Shown here piece by piece: positions 1 through 6,228 of a DNA stretch of 6,245 bases. Position 1 is the stretch's first letter. Each line of letters starts with the position of its first letter. Made by a program: the position numbers and the translations under genes. The DNA comes from Candidatus Melainabacteria bacterium (GTDB lineage Bacteria > Cyanobacteriota > Vampirovibrionia > Obscuribacterales > Obscuribacteraceae): positions 1 through 6,245 of the forward strand of contig JACQVM010000007.1 in NCBI GenBank assembly GCA_016209785.1, read 5' to 3'. Below the pieces are notes generated by a model. That model did not search any database. It was given only the letters and a program-made list of their open reading frames with translations, and was not told where the DNA came from.

Positions 1-277
1 CATCATAGCTTATAGGCAATACTCCAAATTTCTCCTGGTACTCCTTGCCGGTCAAAACTGCTTTTACGCCTGGAAGTGCTTGCGCACGTGAGGTATCAAT
101 TGACACTATGCGAGCATGAGCATGGCTGCTGCGTAAAATTGCTGCATACAGGAGATCAGCAAATTGGAGATCATCTGTATAAAGCGCCGACCCAGTTACC
201 TTTTCAATGCTGCCCAGTTGCGGAATACTTTTCCCGACAACAGAAAAGGAAGTAATAGGCTTTCCAGCATTACTCAT
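1..277 (-). CDS. hcrA: Molybdopterin large subunit, xanthine dehydrogenase family, N-terminal fragment; probable 4-hydroxybenzoyl-CoA reductase alpha subunit
   Basis: Only the first 92 codons lie in the window; the gene continues past the left edge (family proteins are roughly 750-800 residues). The visible part is the start of the aldehyde oxidase/xanthine dehydrogenase a/b hammerhead domain: EKVTGSALYTDDL at 25-37, ILRSSHAHARIVSIDTS at 47-63, and PGVKAVLTG at 69-77. The following FGVLPI at 84-89 recalls the same region of 4-hydroxybenzoyl-CoA reductase HcrA, although other family members have related sequence there. The molybdenum-binding residues and active site lie outside the window. The ATG follows GGAG at 5 nt and overlaps the small-subunit stop in the sequence ATGAGTAA, so the two subunits are probably made in balance. 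The small-then-large order is like hbaBC of Rhodopseudomonas. The FAD subunit is not in view. Family membership is strong; substrate assignment is tentative. Confidence 0.85.
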   Translation of the reverse strand, partial: MSNAGKPITSFSVVGKSIPQLGSIEKVTGSALYTDDLQFADLLYAAILRSSHAHARIVSIDTSRAQALPGVKAVLTGKEYQEKFGVLPISYD

Positions 278-752
278 GGGTTCTCCGAACAGAAGATGCT
301 TGCTTAATAGCCTTGATAATTTTCGTGTAGCCGGTACAGCGGCAAATATTGCCAGAGATAGCCTCCCTAATCTCAGCGTCCGTTGGAGTGCTATTTTGTT
401 TTAAAAGAGCAATAGATGCCATCACCATCCCAGGTGTACAGAAGCCACACTGAATTGCCCCATTGTCCACAAACGACTGCTGCACACCATGCAACTCATC
501 CCCATCTGATAGTCCTTCAATGGTTGTCACTTCTGCCCCATCAAGCAGTGCTGCCAGGGTGATGCAGGCATTGCGCAACTGTCCATTGACAAGCACCGTA
601 CAAGAACCACACGTTCCAGCATCGCAACCAATTTTTGTACCAGTAAGGTGAAGTCGCTCCCGGAGTAAATGGGCAAGTGTTTCTGAGGACTCTACCTTAC
701 AGGTGTGAGCTATTCCATTAACCTTAAGGGCAATTTGATGGGCCCCTTCCAC
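270..752 (-). CDS. hcrC: [2Fe-2S] small subunit, xanthine dehydrogenase family; probable 4-hydroxybenzoyl-CoA reductase gamma subunit
   Basis: Electron-transfer subunit of a molybdenum hydroxylase-type enzyme, 160 residues, normal length for the family. The plant-type ferredoxin domain binds the first [2Fe-2S] cluster at Cys43, Cys48, Cys51 and Cys63. The four-helix C-terminal domain binds the second at Cys102, Cys105 (QCGFCTPGM), Cys137 and Cys139 (GNICRCTGY). No signal peptide is visible, so it is cytoplasmic. The GNICRCTGYTKIIKAI tail resembles 4-hydroxybenzoyl-CoA reductase HcrC/HbaB, but CoxS-like and nicotinate dehydrogenase subunits share much of this. If the call is right, the complex reductively removes the para-hydroxyl of 4-hydroxybenzoyl-CoA, feeding benzoyl-CoA to the ring-cleavage genes upstream. 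The start is GTG, 2 nt after the fusion stop, with AAAGGAAA in front; a TAA five codons upstream in the same frame excludes a longer protein. The stop overlaps the next start by 8 nt. Family is certain; substrate is inferred. Confidence 0.85.
   Translation of the reverse strand: MEGAHQIALKVNGIAHTCKVESSETLAHLLRERLHLTGTKIGCDAGTCGSCTVLVNGQLRNACITLAALLDGAEVTTIEGLSDGDELHGVQQSFVDNGAIQCGFCTPGMVMASIALLKQNSTPTDAEIREAISGNICRCTGYTKIIKAIKQASSVRRTHE
283..286 (-). promoter_or_regulatory. Ribosome binding site of the large subunit
   Basis: GGAG inside the small-subunit coding end, 5 nt before the ATG at 277. Confidence 0.55.
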
Positions 753-754
753 GT

Positions 755-2839
755 CTACTTTCCTTTATATACTGGCCGACGCTTGCCCAGTGAGGAGAGT
801 CCTTCATAGGCATCCTCTGTGCTAAAAATCTCCTTCAGGCAAGCAAGCTCAAGAGCTAGTCCTTCATCTAAAGACATGCTTGCTCCGTCATTTATCAGTC
901 TGGCAGCAATACGCAACGCCACCGGTGCCTTATAAGAAAGAGTTTTGAGGATTTTCTCAGCAGTTGCATGAAGTTCTGGATTAAGGGAGACAGGCATCTT
1001 TCCTGCTAATGTTTCAGCGACATTTTGATCGGAGAAAAGAATTATTGCAACCTCTGCCCAACCAGGAAGATGAGTCGTGTGTGGCTGAGAATCGCGTGCT
1101 CTGGTCACAGCAAGGTGAGCACGCTCAAGATCATCCAGCATGGTACACTCGCTGTCACTCACAACCGCATCAGCTAACCCTACTGCCAGTGCATCTGAAG
1201 CTCCAAGTGATTGCCCCGTAAAAACTAAATGACGGGCCAGTTCGCGCCCAATTTTTCGTGGCACGCGCTGAGTACCTCCCAAACCTGGATAAATTCCTAT
1301 GCCAGTCTCTGGAAAAGCAAACTGTGCCATAGGCCCAACTACAATCTTCTGGCAAGCTAGCGCTAGCTCGGCACCACCACCATAAGCTATTCCGTTTACC
1401 AGTGCCACAGTTGGCTTGCCAGATTGAGCTATGCGCTTAAAAAGGTCTTGTCCTTCAGCGGTGAACTCATAAATCTGAGAGAAGTCATTCCGCTCCAGAG
1501 CCTCCACAAAAAAGCGGATATCTGCACCAGCAACAAAAGCTTTTCCTATGCCATCAAAAACTATTGCTTCAACCTTAGGGTTTGCCTCAGCTTCTTCGAA
1601 CCGCCATCTTAGTTCACCAGCCACTCGTGGATTTAAGGCATTCATAGCCTCGGGTCGATTAAAAGCAATACGGGCCACCCCATCTTGAATGGTCATATCC
1701 AAATATGAAAGTGCCCATGCTGTATTTTTAGAAGCCACCTGCTTGAGAGAGTGTGGGAAAGAAAGGTACGGATATCTAGCAATAAACTTCTCCACAAGTT
1801 CACAAGCTTTACTGGTGCCCAAACGATTCATCATTTGAAACGGCCCCTCGGCCCAGCGCAGACCAACGGTAGCACCACGATCGGTGTCTTCGCGACTAGC
1901 AACCCCTTCGTCAACAAGTGTTGTAGCAATAAGAAATACACACCCCAGCAGCCGCTCTTGGACTTCATCACGTTTGGCAGCCTCAATAGAACCGTCCAGT
2001 AACCATAGCTTCCCACTGTCTACCTGCTCGGCTAAAAGTGGCGCGGCTTCATAGAACTGACCAAATGTTCTGCCAAGCGAAGTGGCAGCATGCAACGCGA
2101 TTGGAATACCTGTGACATTCATGAGCTCAAACGGGCCCATAGCTATCTTAAACGTGTCCTTGGCAGTATCTTCAATGGTGGCAATGTTAGCTATCCCTTC
2201 GGCGTATAGACGAACGGCCTCGTTAAGCCACGGTACAAAGAAACGATTGACCGCAAAGCCCGCTGAATCAGCAGTTTTAATAGCAATTTTTTTTATCGCA
2301 CGGGCAAAATCCCAGAGCGCCCGCTCAGTCTGCCGTGAAGTACCTGGGGCAGCTATTACTTCAAGAAGCTTGTTTTTGGCAGGATGATAAAAGAAGTGTA
2401 TCCCCGCAAACTCCTGGGGGCGACCAGACACTCTGCCGAGCTGCTCCACTGACAATGATGATGTATTTGTTGTAAAGATTGTATGAGGCACACAAATTTG
2501 ATGCAGTTCCGAAAATAGCTTTTCCTTAACTGCCATATCCTCAAACACAGCCTCAATAACCAGTGCCACCTCTTTGACCACTTGAAGCTCATCTGTTGGG
2601 GTAATGCGTGCTAAAATCCGCTCCATCTCGGCTGTATCAAAGAGCCTTTTGTCTACTCCTTCAGCCAAAAGTAAGGCAATCTTATCCTTTCCTTTGTTGG
2701 CAAGCTCATAAGTACAGTCACACAGGAAAACAGGGATCCCCTCTTGGGCAATTTTTTGTGCAATACCGGCACCCATGTTACCAGCTCCCAGTACTGCTAC
2801 TCCATGAGCTAGACAAGATGCGACAAAATTCTGCGTCAT
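755..2839 (-). CDS. Bifunctional 3-hydroxyacyl-CoA dehydrogenase / enoyl-CoA hydratase (HAD-ECH fusion)
   Basis: Two-domain beta-oxidation enzyme, 694 residues: it hydrates a 2-enoyl-CoA and oxidises the 3-hydroxyacyl-CoA with NAD+. The N-terminal dehydrogenase has the Rossmann loop GAGNMG at 18-23, TTNTSSLS at 123-130, the catalytic pair His148 and Glu160 within HFFYHPAKNKLLEV, and Asn198 in GFAVNR. The C-terminal 3HCDH domain is present, with a degenerate second copy around 299-352. The hydratase domain, about 385-694, has the oxyanion-hole motif FVAGAD (435-440), Glu491 in GGGAELA and Glu511 in FPETGIG, matching the two catalytic glutamates of crotonase, so both activities look intact. Domain order is reversed relative to FadB/FadJ; such HAD-ECH fusions are known in archaea and some bacteria. 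The ATG at 2839 follows GGAGG and overlaps the thiolase stop. A TTG reading from 2884 would only add 15 residues from an alternate frame of the thiolase end. Likely substrates are 3-hydroxypimelyl-CoA and C4 intermediates. Confidence 0.92.
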   Translation of the reverse strand: MTQNFVASCLAHGVAVLGAGNMGAGIAQKIAQEGIPVFLCDCTYELANKGKDKIALLLAEGVDKRLFDTAEMERILARITPTDELQVVKEVALVIEAVFEDMAVKEKLFSELHQICVPHTIFTTNTSSLSVEQLGRVSGRPQEFAGIHFFYHPAKNKLLEVIAAPGTSRQTERALWDFARAIKKIAIKTADSAGFAVNRFFVPWLNEAVRLYAEGIANIATIEDTAKDTFKIAMGPFELMNVTGIPIALHAATSLGRTFGQFYEAAPLLAEQVDSGKLWLLDGSIEAAKRDEVQERLLGCVFLIATTLVDEGVASREDTDRGATVGLRWAEGPFQMMNRLGTSKACELVEKFIARYPYLSFPHSLKQVASKNTAWALSYLDMTIQDGVARIAFNRPEAMNALNPRVAGELRWRFEEAEANPKVEAIVFDGIGKAFVAGADIRFFVEALERNDFSQIYEFTAEGQDLFKRIAQSGKPTVALVNGIAYGGGAELALACQKIVVGPMAQFAFPETGIGIYPGLGGTQRVPRKIGRELARHLVFTGQSLGASDALAVGLADAVVSDSECTMLDDLERAHLAVTRARDSQPHTTHLPGWAEVAIILFSDQNVAETLAGKMPVSLNPELHATAEKILKTLSYKAPVALRIAARLINDGASMSLDEGLALELACLKEIFSTEDAYEGLSSLGKRRPVYKGK
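759..766 (-). promoter_or_regulatory. Ribosome binding site of the [2Fe-2S] subunit
   Basis: AAAGGAAA lies inside the last codons of the HAD-ECH fusion. Its AGGA core is 8 nt before the GTG at 752, which supports this non-ATG start. Confidence 0.55.
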
Positions 2840-4092
2840 ACTACCTCCAATACCATAGCAATTCCCTGTCCGCCACCAATGCAAGCCGAAGCCACGCCAT
2901 AACGCTCGCCGGCACGAGCAAGCTCATACAAAAGCGTGAGAACGAGCCGCACGCCGGTAGCTGCCAACGGATGTCCAAAGGCAATTGCACCCCCGTTTAC
3001 ATTTAGCTTGTCACGCTCAATTCCCAATGCCTTTTGACAAGCAAGCACCTGCGCACCAAATGCCTCGTTAATCTCCCAGCGCCCAATATCAGGCACCTTG
3101 AGACCTGCCATCTCAAGGGCTATCTTAGATGCTGGTACAGGTCCAATCCCCATCACGTTTGGGTCTACCCCGCACACGCCAACTGAGACAACTCGCCCTA
3201 ATGCTGTTAGCTTCTGATGTGACACCTCCTCGCAACTCGCAACTACAAGGCAAGCAGCACCGTCAGCTAGCGCACAAGAATTGCCTGCAGTTTGAACACC
3301 ATCTTCCTTAAATGATGGGCGCAGCTTCGCCAAAGCCTCTAGTGAAGTATCAGGGCGAGGAGTTTCGTCTTTGCAAAATTCCTTTTCGCGAGTATTCAAC
3401 CGTACCTGCTTGTCAGCGCGCACACTGACAATTTCTTGAGCAAATACACCTGACTCAACAGCACGATAGGCACGTGTGTGACTCTCATATGCAAATTGAT
3501 CAACTTCATGTCGTGAAAGCTGGTACTGGTGAGCTAGATTTTCACCAGTAATACCCAGCGGTTGCCCAATGTAAGAATCTGTAAGTGCCTCGAAGAACAA
3601 ATCCTTAAACCCTGGCGACTGCCCAAAGTCATAACCCATCCGTCCACCGAAAGCCACAGTAGGGGTGCGCGTTGTACTGTCAGCTCCGCCTATGAGTAAT
3701 GCACGAGCACGTCCTGCAACTATTTCATCAGCAGCAGTTGATGTCACCTGAATTCCTGATCCACAAATACGCTGCACCAAAAGTGCGGGAGTCTCTTGGC
3801 GAAGTCCTAAGCCAAGAGCAACATGACGCGGGAGAAAAAGTGCATCCACGCTCGATGGGTGAGCATTGGCAAAAACTACCTGGTCAATGGTCTGCCGATC
3901 AATGCCTGCACGCTCAAGTGCAGCAAGTCCTGCAATACGCATCATCTGTGTACAATTCAGTCTTGCCAGTGCCCCATTGACACGTCCTAATGGAGTACGC
4001 GCCCCTGCCACCACCACAATTCCATTATATGCTGTGCCATATCCATTGTAAAAGCGTTGCGATCTTGCCGATACTTTTTCTCCCTCGGTCAT
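2836..4092 (-). CDS. Acetyl-CoA acyltransferase (thiolase, FadI-like)
   Basis: Thiolase of 418 residues that cleaves a 3-oxoacyl-CoA with CoA to release acetyl-CoA. In this setting the likely substrate is 3-oxopimelyl-CoA (giving glutaryl-CoA) and/or acetoacetyl-CoA. The catalytic set is complete: Cys110 in RICGSG (acyl-carrying nucleophile), NEAFGA at 343-348, His374 in GHPLAATG, and Cys404 in CIGGGQG. GHPLAATG, with Ala in place of the usual third Gly, resembles the FadI-type trifunctional thiolases rather than PhaA. The first 24 residues precede the conserved IVVVAGARTP strand, a moderately long N-terminus with no better internal start. The ATG follows GAGGAGG at 8 nt. The stop overlaps the ATG of the next gene by 4 nt (ATGA), so the thiolase and the dehydrogenase/hydratase fusion are probably translationally coupled and may work as a beta-oxidation pair. 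Activity is confident; chain-length preference cannot be read from sequence. Confidence 0.93.
   Translation of the reverse strand: MTEGEKVSARSQRFYNGYGTAYNGIVVVAGARTPLGRVNGALARLNCTQMMRIAGLAALERAGIDRQTIDQVVFANAHPSSVDALFLPRHVALGLGLRQETPALLVQRICGSGIQVTSTAADEIVAGRARALLIGGADSTTRTPTVAFGGRMGYDFGQSPGFKDLFFEALTDSYIGQPLGITGENLAHQYQLSRHEVDQFAYESHTRAYRAVESGVFAQEIVSVRADKQVRLNTREKEFCKDETPRPDTSLEALAKLRPSFKEDGVQTAGNSCALADGAACLVVASCEEVSHQKLTALGRVVSVGVCGVDPNVMGIGPVPASKIALEMAGLKVPDIGRWEINEAFGAQVLACQKALGIERDKLNVNGGAIAFGHPLAATGVRLVLTLLYELARAGERYGVASACIGGGQGIAMVLEVV
2844..2848 (-). promoter_or_regulatory. Ribosome binding site of the HAD-ECH fusion
   Basis: GGAGG inside the last thiolase codons, 4 nt before the ATG at 2839. 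It supports this start over a TTG 45 nt upstream and suggests translational coupling to the thiolase. Confidence 0.7.
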
Positions 4093-4100
4093 TACATAGA

Positions 4101-4108
4101 CCTCCTCT
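4101..4108 (-). promoter_or_regulatory. Ribosome binding site of the thiolase, with start-stop decoy
   Basis: AGAGGAGG lies 8 nt before the thiolase ATG at 4092. Between them is an ATG at 4097-4095 directly followed by TAA, whose last base is the first base of the real ATG. The 38-nt gap after the dehydrogenase stop shows no obvious hairpin. Confidence 0.75.
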
Positions 4109-4130
4109 AACTTTCAAAAATCCACCGTTG

Positions 4131-5156
4131 TTAAGGAATAACAATTGAGCGCAGCCCGTCACCAGCATGCTTTACATCAAAGGCCTGAGCAATGTCCTTT
4201 AACGCAAATCGGTGAGTAACAAGCGGCTTGAGCTTGAGCTTTCCTTCAGCACACATTCTGATGATGCCCGGATAATCAACTAAGCGACAACCAAGTGAGC
4301 CTACAATCTCGGTCTCTCTAAACATTATCTTGGCTCCCGAGAGGCTTACAAGCTGATCGGTATAACCAATCACCACAAGTCGTCCGCCGGCACGAACACA
4401 ATCAAATGCAGTTGCAATAGTTTCCGGACGACCAATAGCCTCAAAAACCACGTCAGCACCACCTCCCCCGGCAAGCTTCCTTATGGCTTTTGGAACATTT
4501 GTTTCAGCAAGAGCGTTTACACACTCGCTAGCACCAAATTCCTTGGCCCAGGCAAGCTTTTTCTCAGATACATCAACAGCAATGACATGCGCGCCACAGG
4601 AAGCTGCAACCTGCACTGCGTTAATGCCGACACCTCCACAACCAAAGATTACCACAACATCACCGGGCCGTACATTTCCTCGGTTACGGACAGCATGAAA
4701 AGGAGTCGAGATTGCATCAGCAATTACCGCACCTTCTTCCAATGGGATGCTATCTGGAAGGATGAACACATCCTTAGCTGGTGCCACCATGTACTCAGCA
4801 TAGGCGCCATGTACATGATTTCCAAACATAATCATCTGTTCACAGATATTTTCTTTGCCTATCCGGCAAAGGCGGCACTTGCCGCACGTCACTACCGCTG
4901 GTACTAGTACCCTGTCACCAACTGATAGTCCTGTCACACCCTCACCAAGCTCAGCAACCGTTCCAGATGTCTCATGCCCTAGAATAAGGGGCGGTTGCTT
5001 AAAAGTTGGAACTCCATGCTCGATATAATGAAGATCAGTATGGCACACACCACATGCTGCAACTTTCACAAGGATCTCACCCGGCATTGGTGTAGGATTG
5101 GGCATATCCTTGAACTCGAGCATTTTTCCTGATTCAATGAGAACTGTTGCCTTCAT
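4131..5156 (-). CDS. had: Zinc alcohol dehydrogenase, Had-like (6-hydroxycyclohex-1-ene-1-carbonyl-CoA dehydrogenase)
   Basis: Medium-chain zinc dehydrogenase, 341 residues, probably oxidising the ring alcohol 6-hydroxycyclohex-1-ene-1-carbonyl-CoA to the 6-oxo compound with NAD+, the substrate of the adjacent hydrolase. Visible features are the catalytic zinc site Cys38-His39 (GVCHTD) with His61-Glu62 (GHE) and probably Asp147; the structural zinc Cys91, Cys94, Cys97 and Cys105; and the Rossmann loop GCGGVG at 172-177 with Asp195 ending the second strand, which favours NAD over NADP. GNHVHGAYAEYMV at 112-124 and ADAISTPFHAV at 146-156 recall Had of benzoyl-CoA degraders. The chosen ATG follows AAGGGGGA and starts a normal family N-terminus (MKATVL). 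A longer reading from 5198 would overlap the hydrolase end and adds an unrelated tail. Family is certain. The specific substrate rests on these motifs and on the neighbouring hydrolase; another alcohol dehydrogenase specificity is possible. Confidence 0.75.
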   Translation of the reverse strand: MKATVLIESGKMLEFKDMPNPTPMPGEILVKVAACGVCHTDLHYIEHGVPTFKQPPLILGHETSGTVAELGEGVTGLSVGDRVLVPAVVTCGKCRLCRIGKENICEQMIMFGNHVHGAYAEYMVAPAKDVFILPDSIPLEEGAVIADAISTPFHAVRNRGNVRPGDVVVIFGCGGVGINAVQVAASCGAHVIAVDVSEKKLAWAKEFGASECVNALAETNVPKAIRKLAGGGGADVVFEAIGRPETIATAFDCVRAGGRLVVIGYTDQLVSLSGAKIMFRETEIVGSLGCRLVDYPGIIRMCAEGKLKLKPLVTHRFALKDIAQAFDVKHAGDGLRSIVIP

Positions 5157-5160
5157 TGTT

Positions 5161-5168
5161 TCCCCCTT
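5161..5168 (-). promoter_or_regulatory. Ribosome binding site of the Had-like dehydrogenase
   Basis: AAGGGGGA sits between the hydrolase stop codon (TAG, 5173-5171) and the ATG at 5156. The G run ends 5 nt before the ATG. It supports the shorter dehydrogenase start over the extended reading frame. Confidence 0.7.
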
Positions 5169-5170
5169 AA

Positions 5171-6214
5171 CTAAAGCCTTTTTCCGCACTTGCCACAAAA
5201 GTCAAACTCTTCAGGAATGCCACTGGCACCACATTCCTTACAGCTTGCTCGATATGGACCCCACATAAATTCTGATGAGCGTCCTTGGGCAGCACGCTCT
5301 CTTAGTCCCATATAATCAGGCTTACGCTTCTCAACAAAAGCACGCATTCCTTCAATTGGCTCAAGACAAGTGTAGTGAGTGCTAAGCCAATCACGTGCAT
5401 GTCCGACTGTCTGATACCAGATAAAATCCTTAAGATAATTTACTTGCTGCTTGGTATATCGTGAACACTCAGCGAACTTATTGAGCAGCTCCTGACACAT
5501 TGAAGCTACTGCCTCATCAAGCCGAGACAGATTGATAGCATAACCGTCAGTTTTGCCAAAGGCCTTTTCAATTTGCTCAGCACTAGCACCTTCAATGAAC
5601 TTGCCATCTTTAGTTACGGACGGAACTAACTGATTCACGAGGCCCCATTCAAGCGCCTTTTGAGCAGGAATACGCTTGTTAAGCAAGAGCATCTCTCGAG
5701 CCCGCCGGTCGCCAACAGTAATAGGAAGCCATTGTGTCGCCCCCCCGCAAGCAACAGAGCCAACGCTCGTTCCGACCTGCCCAAGATAAGCATGCTCAGC
5801 CATAATAGCTAAATCACAGGCAAGTTGTGATTCATTGCCACCACCGACTGCCATACCATTTATACGTGCAATGACAGGCTTTCCTGTGTTCATGATGCTT
5901 TGAATATAACTACTGAAGAGCCCCATGTACTTCCAGTAATCACGTGGACGCGAAGTGTACTCGCGCTCATACTCCTTCACATCACCACCAGTGCAAAAGG
6001 CACGCTCACCAGCACCAGTGTAAACAATCACCCCTATCTTGTCATCAAAAGCTGCATCTTGGAAGGCATCGCTCAATTCAACAAGGGCATTTGTGCTGTA
6101 GGCATTGTATGCATGTGGCCGGTTAAGCGTGATTGTTGCTACAAAATTTTGCTTTTCATACCCAACCTCTTTAAAGTTAAAGTCAGTTGCCGGCTTTGAC
6201 TCAAAATACCCCAC
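5171..6214 (-). CDS. oah: Oah/BamA-like ring-cleaving hydrolase (crotonase family) with C-terminal zinc ribbon
   Basis: Probable 6-oxocyclohex-1-ene-1-carbonyl-CoA hydrolase. In the benzoyl-CoA pathway this cytoplasmic enzyme adds water and cleaves the cyclic beta-oxoacyl-CoA ring, giving 3-hydroxypimelyl-CoA. The 347-residue protein has a crotonase core: the oxyanion-hole strand FCTGGDVKEY at 73-82, GGGNE at 124-128, and GQVG followed by GSVACGGAT and LP around 145-164. The KEY...YM.LF and GGAT..LP patterns recall Oah; GGGN, GQVG and the EKRKPDY tail recall BadI/MenB. Residues 325-343 hold Cys325, Cys328, Cys340 and Cys343 (C-x2-C-x11-C-x2-C), a zinc ribbon I do not recall from canonical Oah. 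The start is GTG, preceded by AAGGAG at 8 nt. The frame stays open to the right edge, so an upstream start cannot be excluded. The next gene, a Had-like dehydrogenase, follows after 14 nt. Crotonase family is near certain; the substrate is inferred, and a BadI-like or other cyclic beta-oxoacyl-CoA hydrolase is the main alternative. Confidence 0.72.
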   Translation of the reverse strand: MGYFESKPATDFNFKEVGYEKQNFVATITLNRPHAYNAYSTNALVELSDAFQDAAFDDKIGVIVYTGAGERAFCTGGDVKEYEREYTSRPRDYWKYMGLFSSYIQSIMNTGKPVIARINGMAVGGGNESQLACDLAIMAEHAYLGQVGTSVGSVACGGATQWLPITVGDRRAREMLLLNKRIPAQKALEWGLVNQLVPSVTKDGKFIEGASAEQIEKAFGKTDGYAINLSRLDEAVASMCQELLNKFAECSRYTKQQVNYLKDFIWYQTVGHARDWLSTHYTCLEPIEGMRAFVEKRKPDYMGLRERAAQGRSSEFMWGPYRASCKECGASGIPEEFDFCGKCGKRL

Positions 6215-6222
6215 TTGCCCAT

Positions 6223-6228
6223 CTCCTT
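6223..6228 (-). promoter_or_regulatory. Ribosome binding site of the ring hydrolase
   Basis: AAGGAG lies 8 nt before a GTG codon at 6214 and decides the start of the hydrolase gene. An ATG directly after the GGAG (6222-6220) is in a different frame and is not used by the hydrolase frame. Confidence 0.6.

Noticed and set aside
1355..1368. Perfect 14-nt palindrome AGCTAGCGCTAGCT
   Set aside because: It sits inside the hydratase domain codons for Glu-Leu-Ala-Leu-Ala-Cys, next to the catalytic GGGAELA motif. The coding constraint explains it; no paired copy or promoter context was seen.
755..2839. FadB/FadJ fatty acid oxidation alpha subunit
   Set aside because: FadB/FadJ have the hydratase domain first; here the dehydrogenase is first, and the neighbours are aromatic-degradation enzymes.
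2839..2884. Longer N-terminus of the HAD-ECH fusion from a TTG
   Set aside because: The added residues come from an alternate frame of the conserved thiolase C-terminus; the ATG at 2839 has GGAGG in front and begins a normal dehydrogenase N-terminus.
2608..3006. Plus-strand open frame of 132 codons
   Set aside because: It lies opposite the fusion start and thiolase end, has no recognisable motif, and both antisense genes are well supported. The same holds for the other plus-strand frames in the window.
5157..5198. Longer N-terminus of the Had-like dehydrogenase
   Set aside because: It would overlap the conserved zinc-ribbon end of the hydrolase; the ATG at 5156 has a strong ribosome binding site and the usual MKATVL start.
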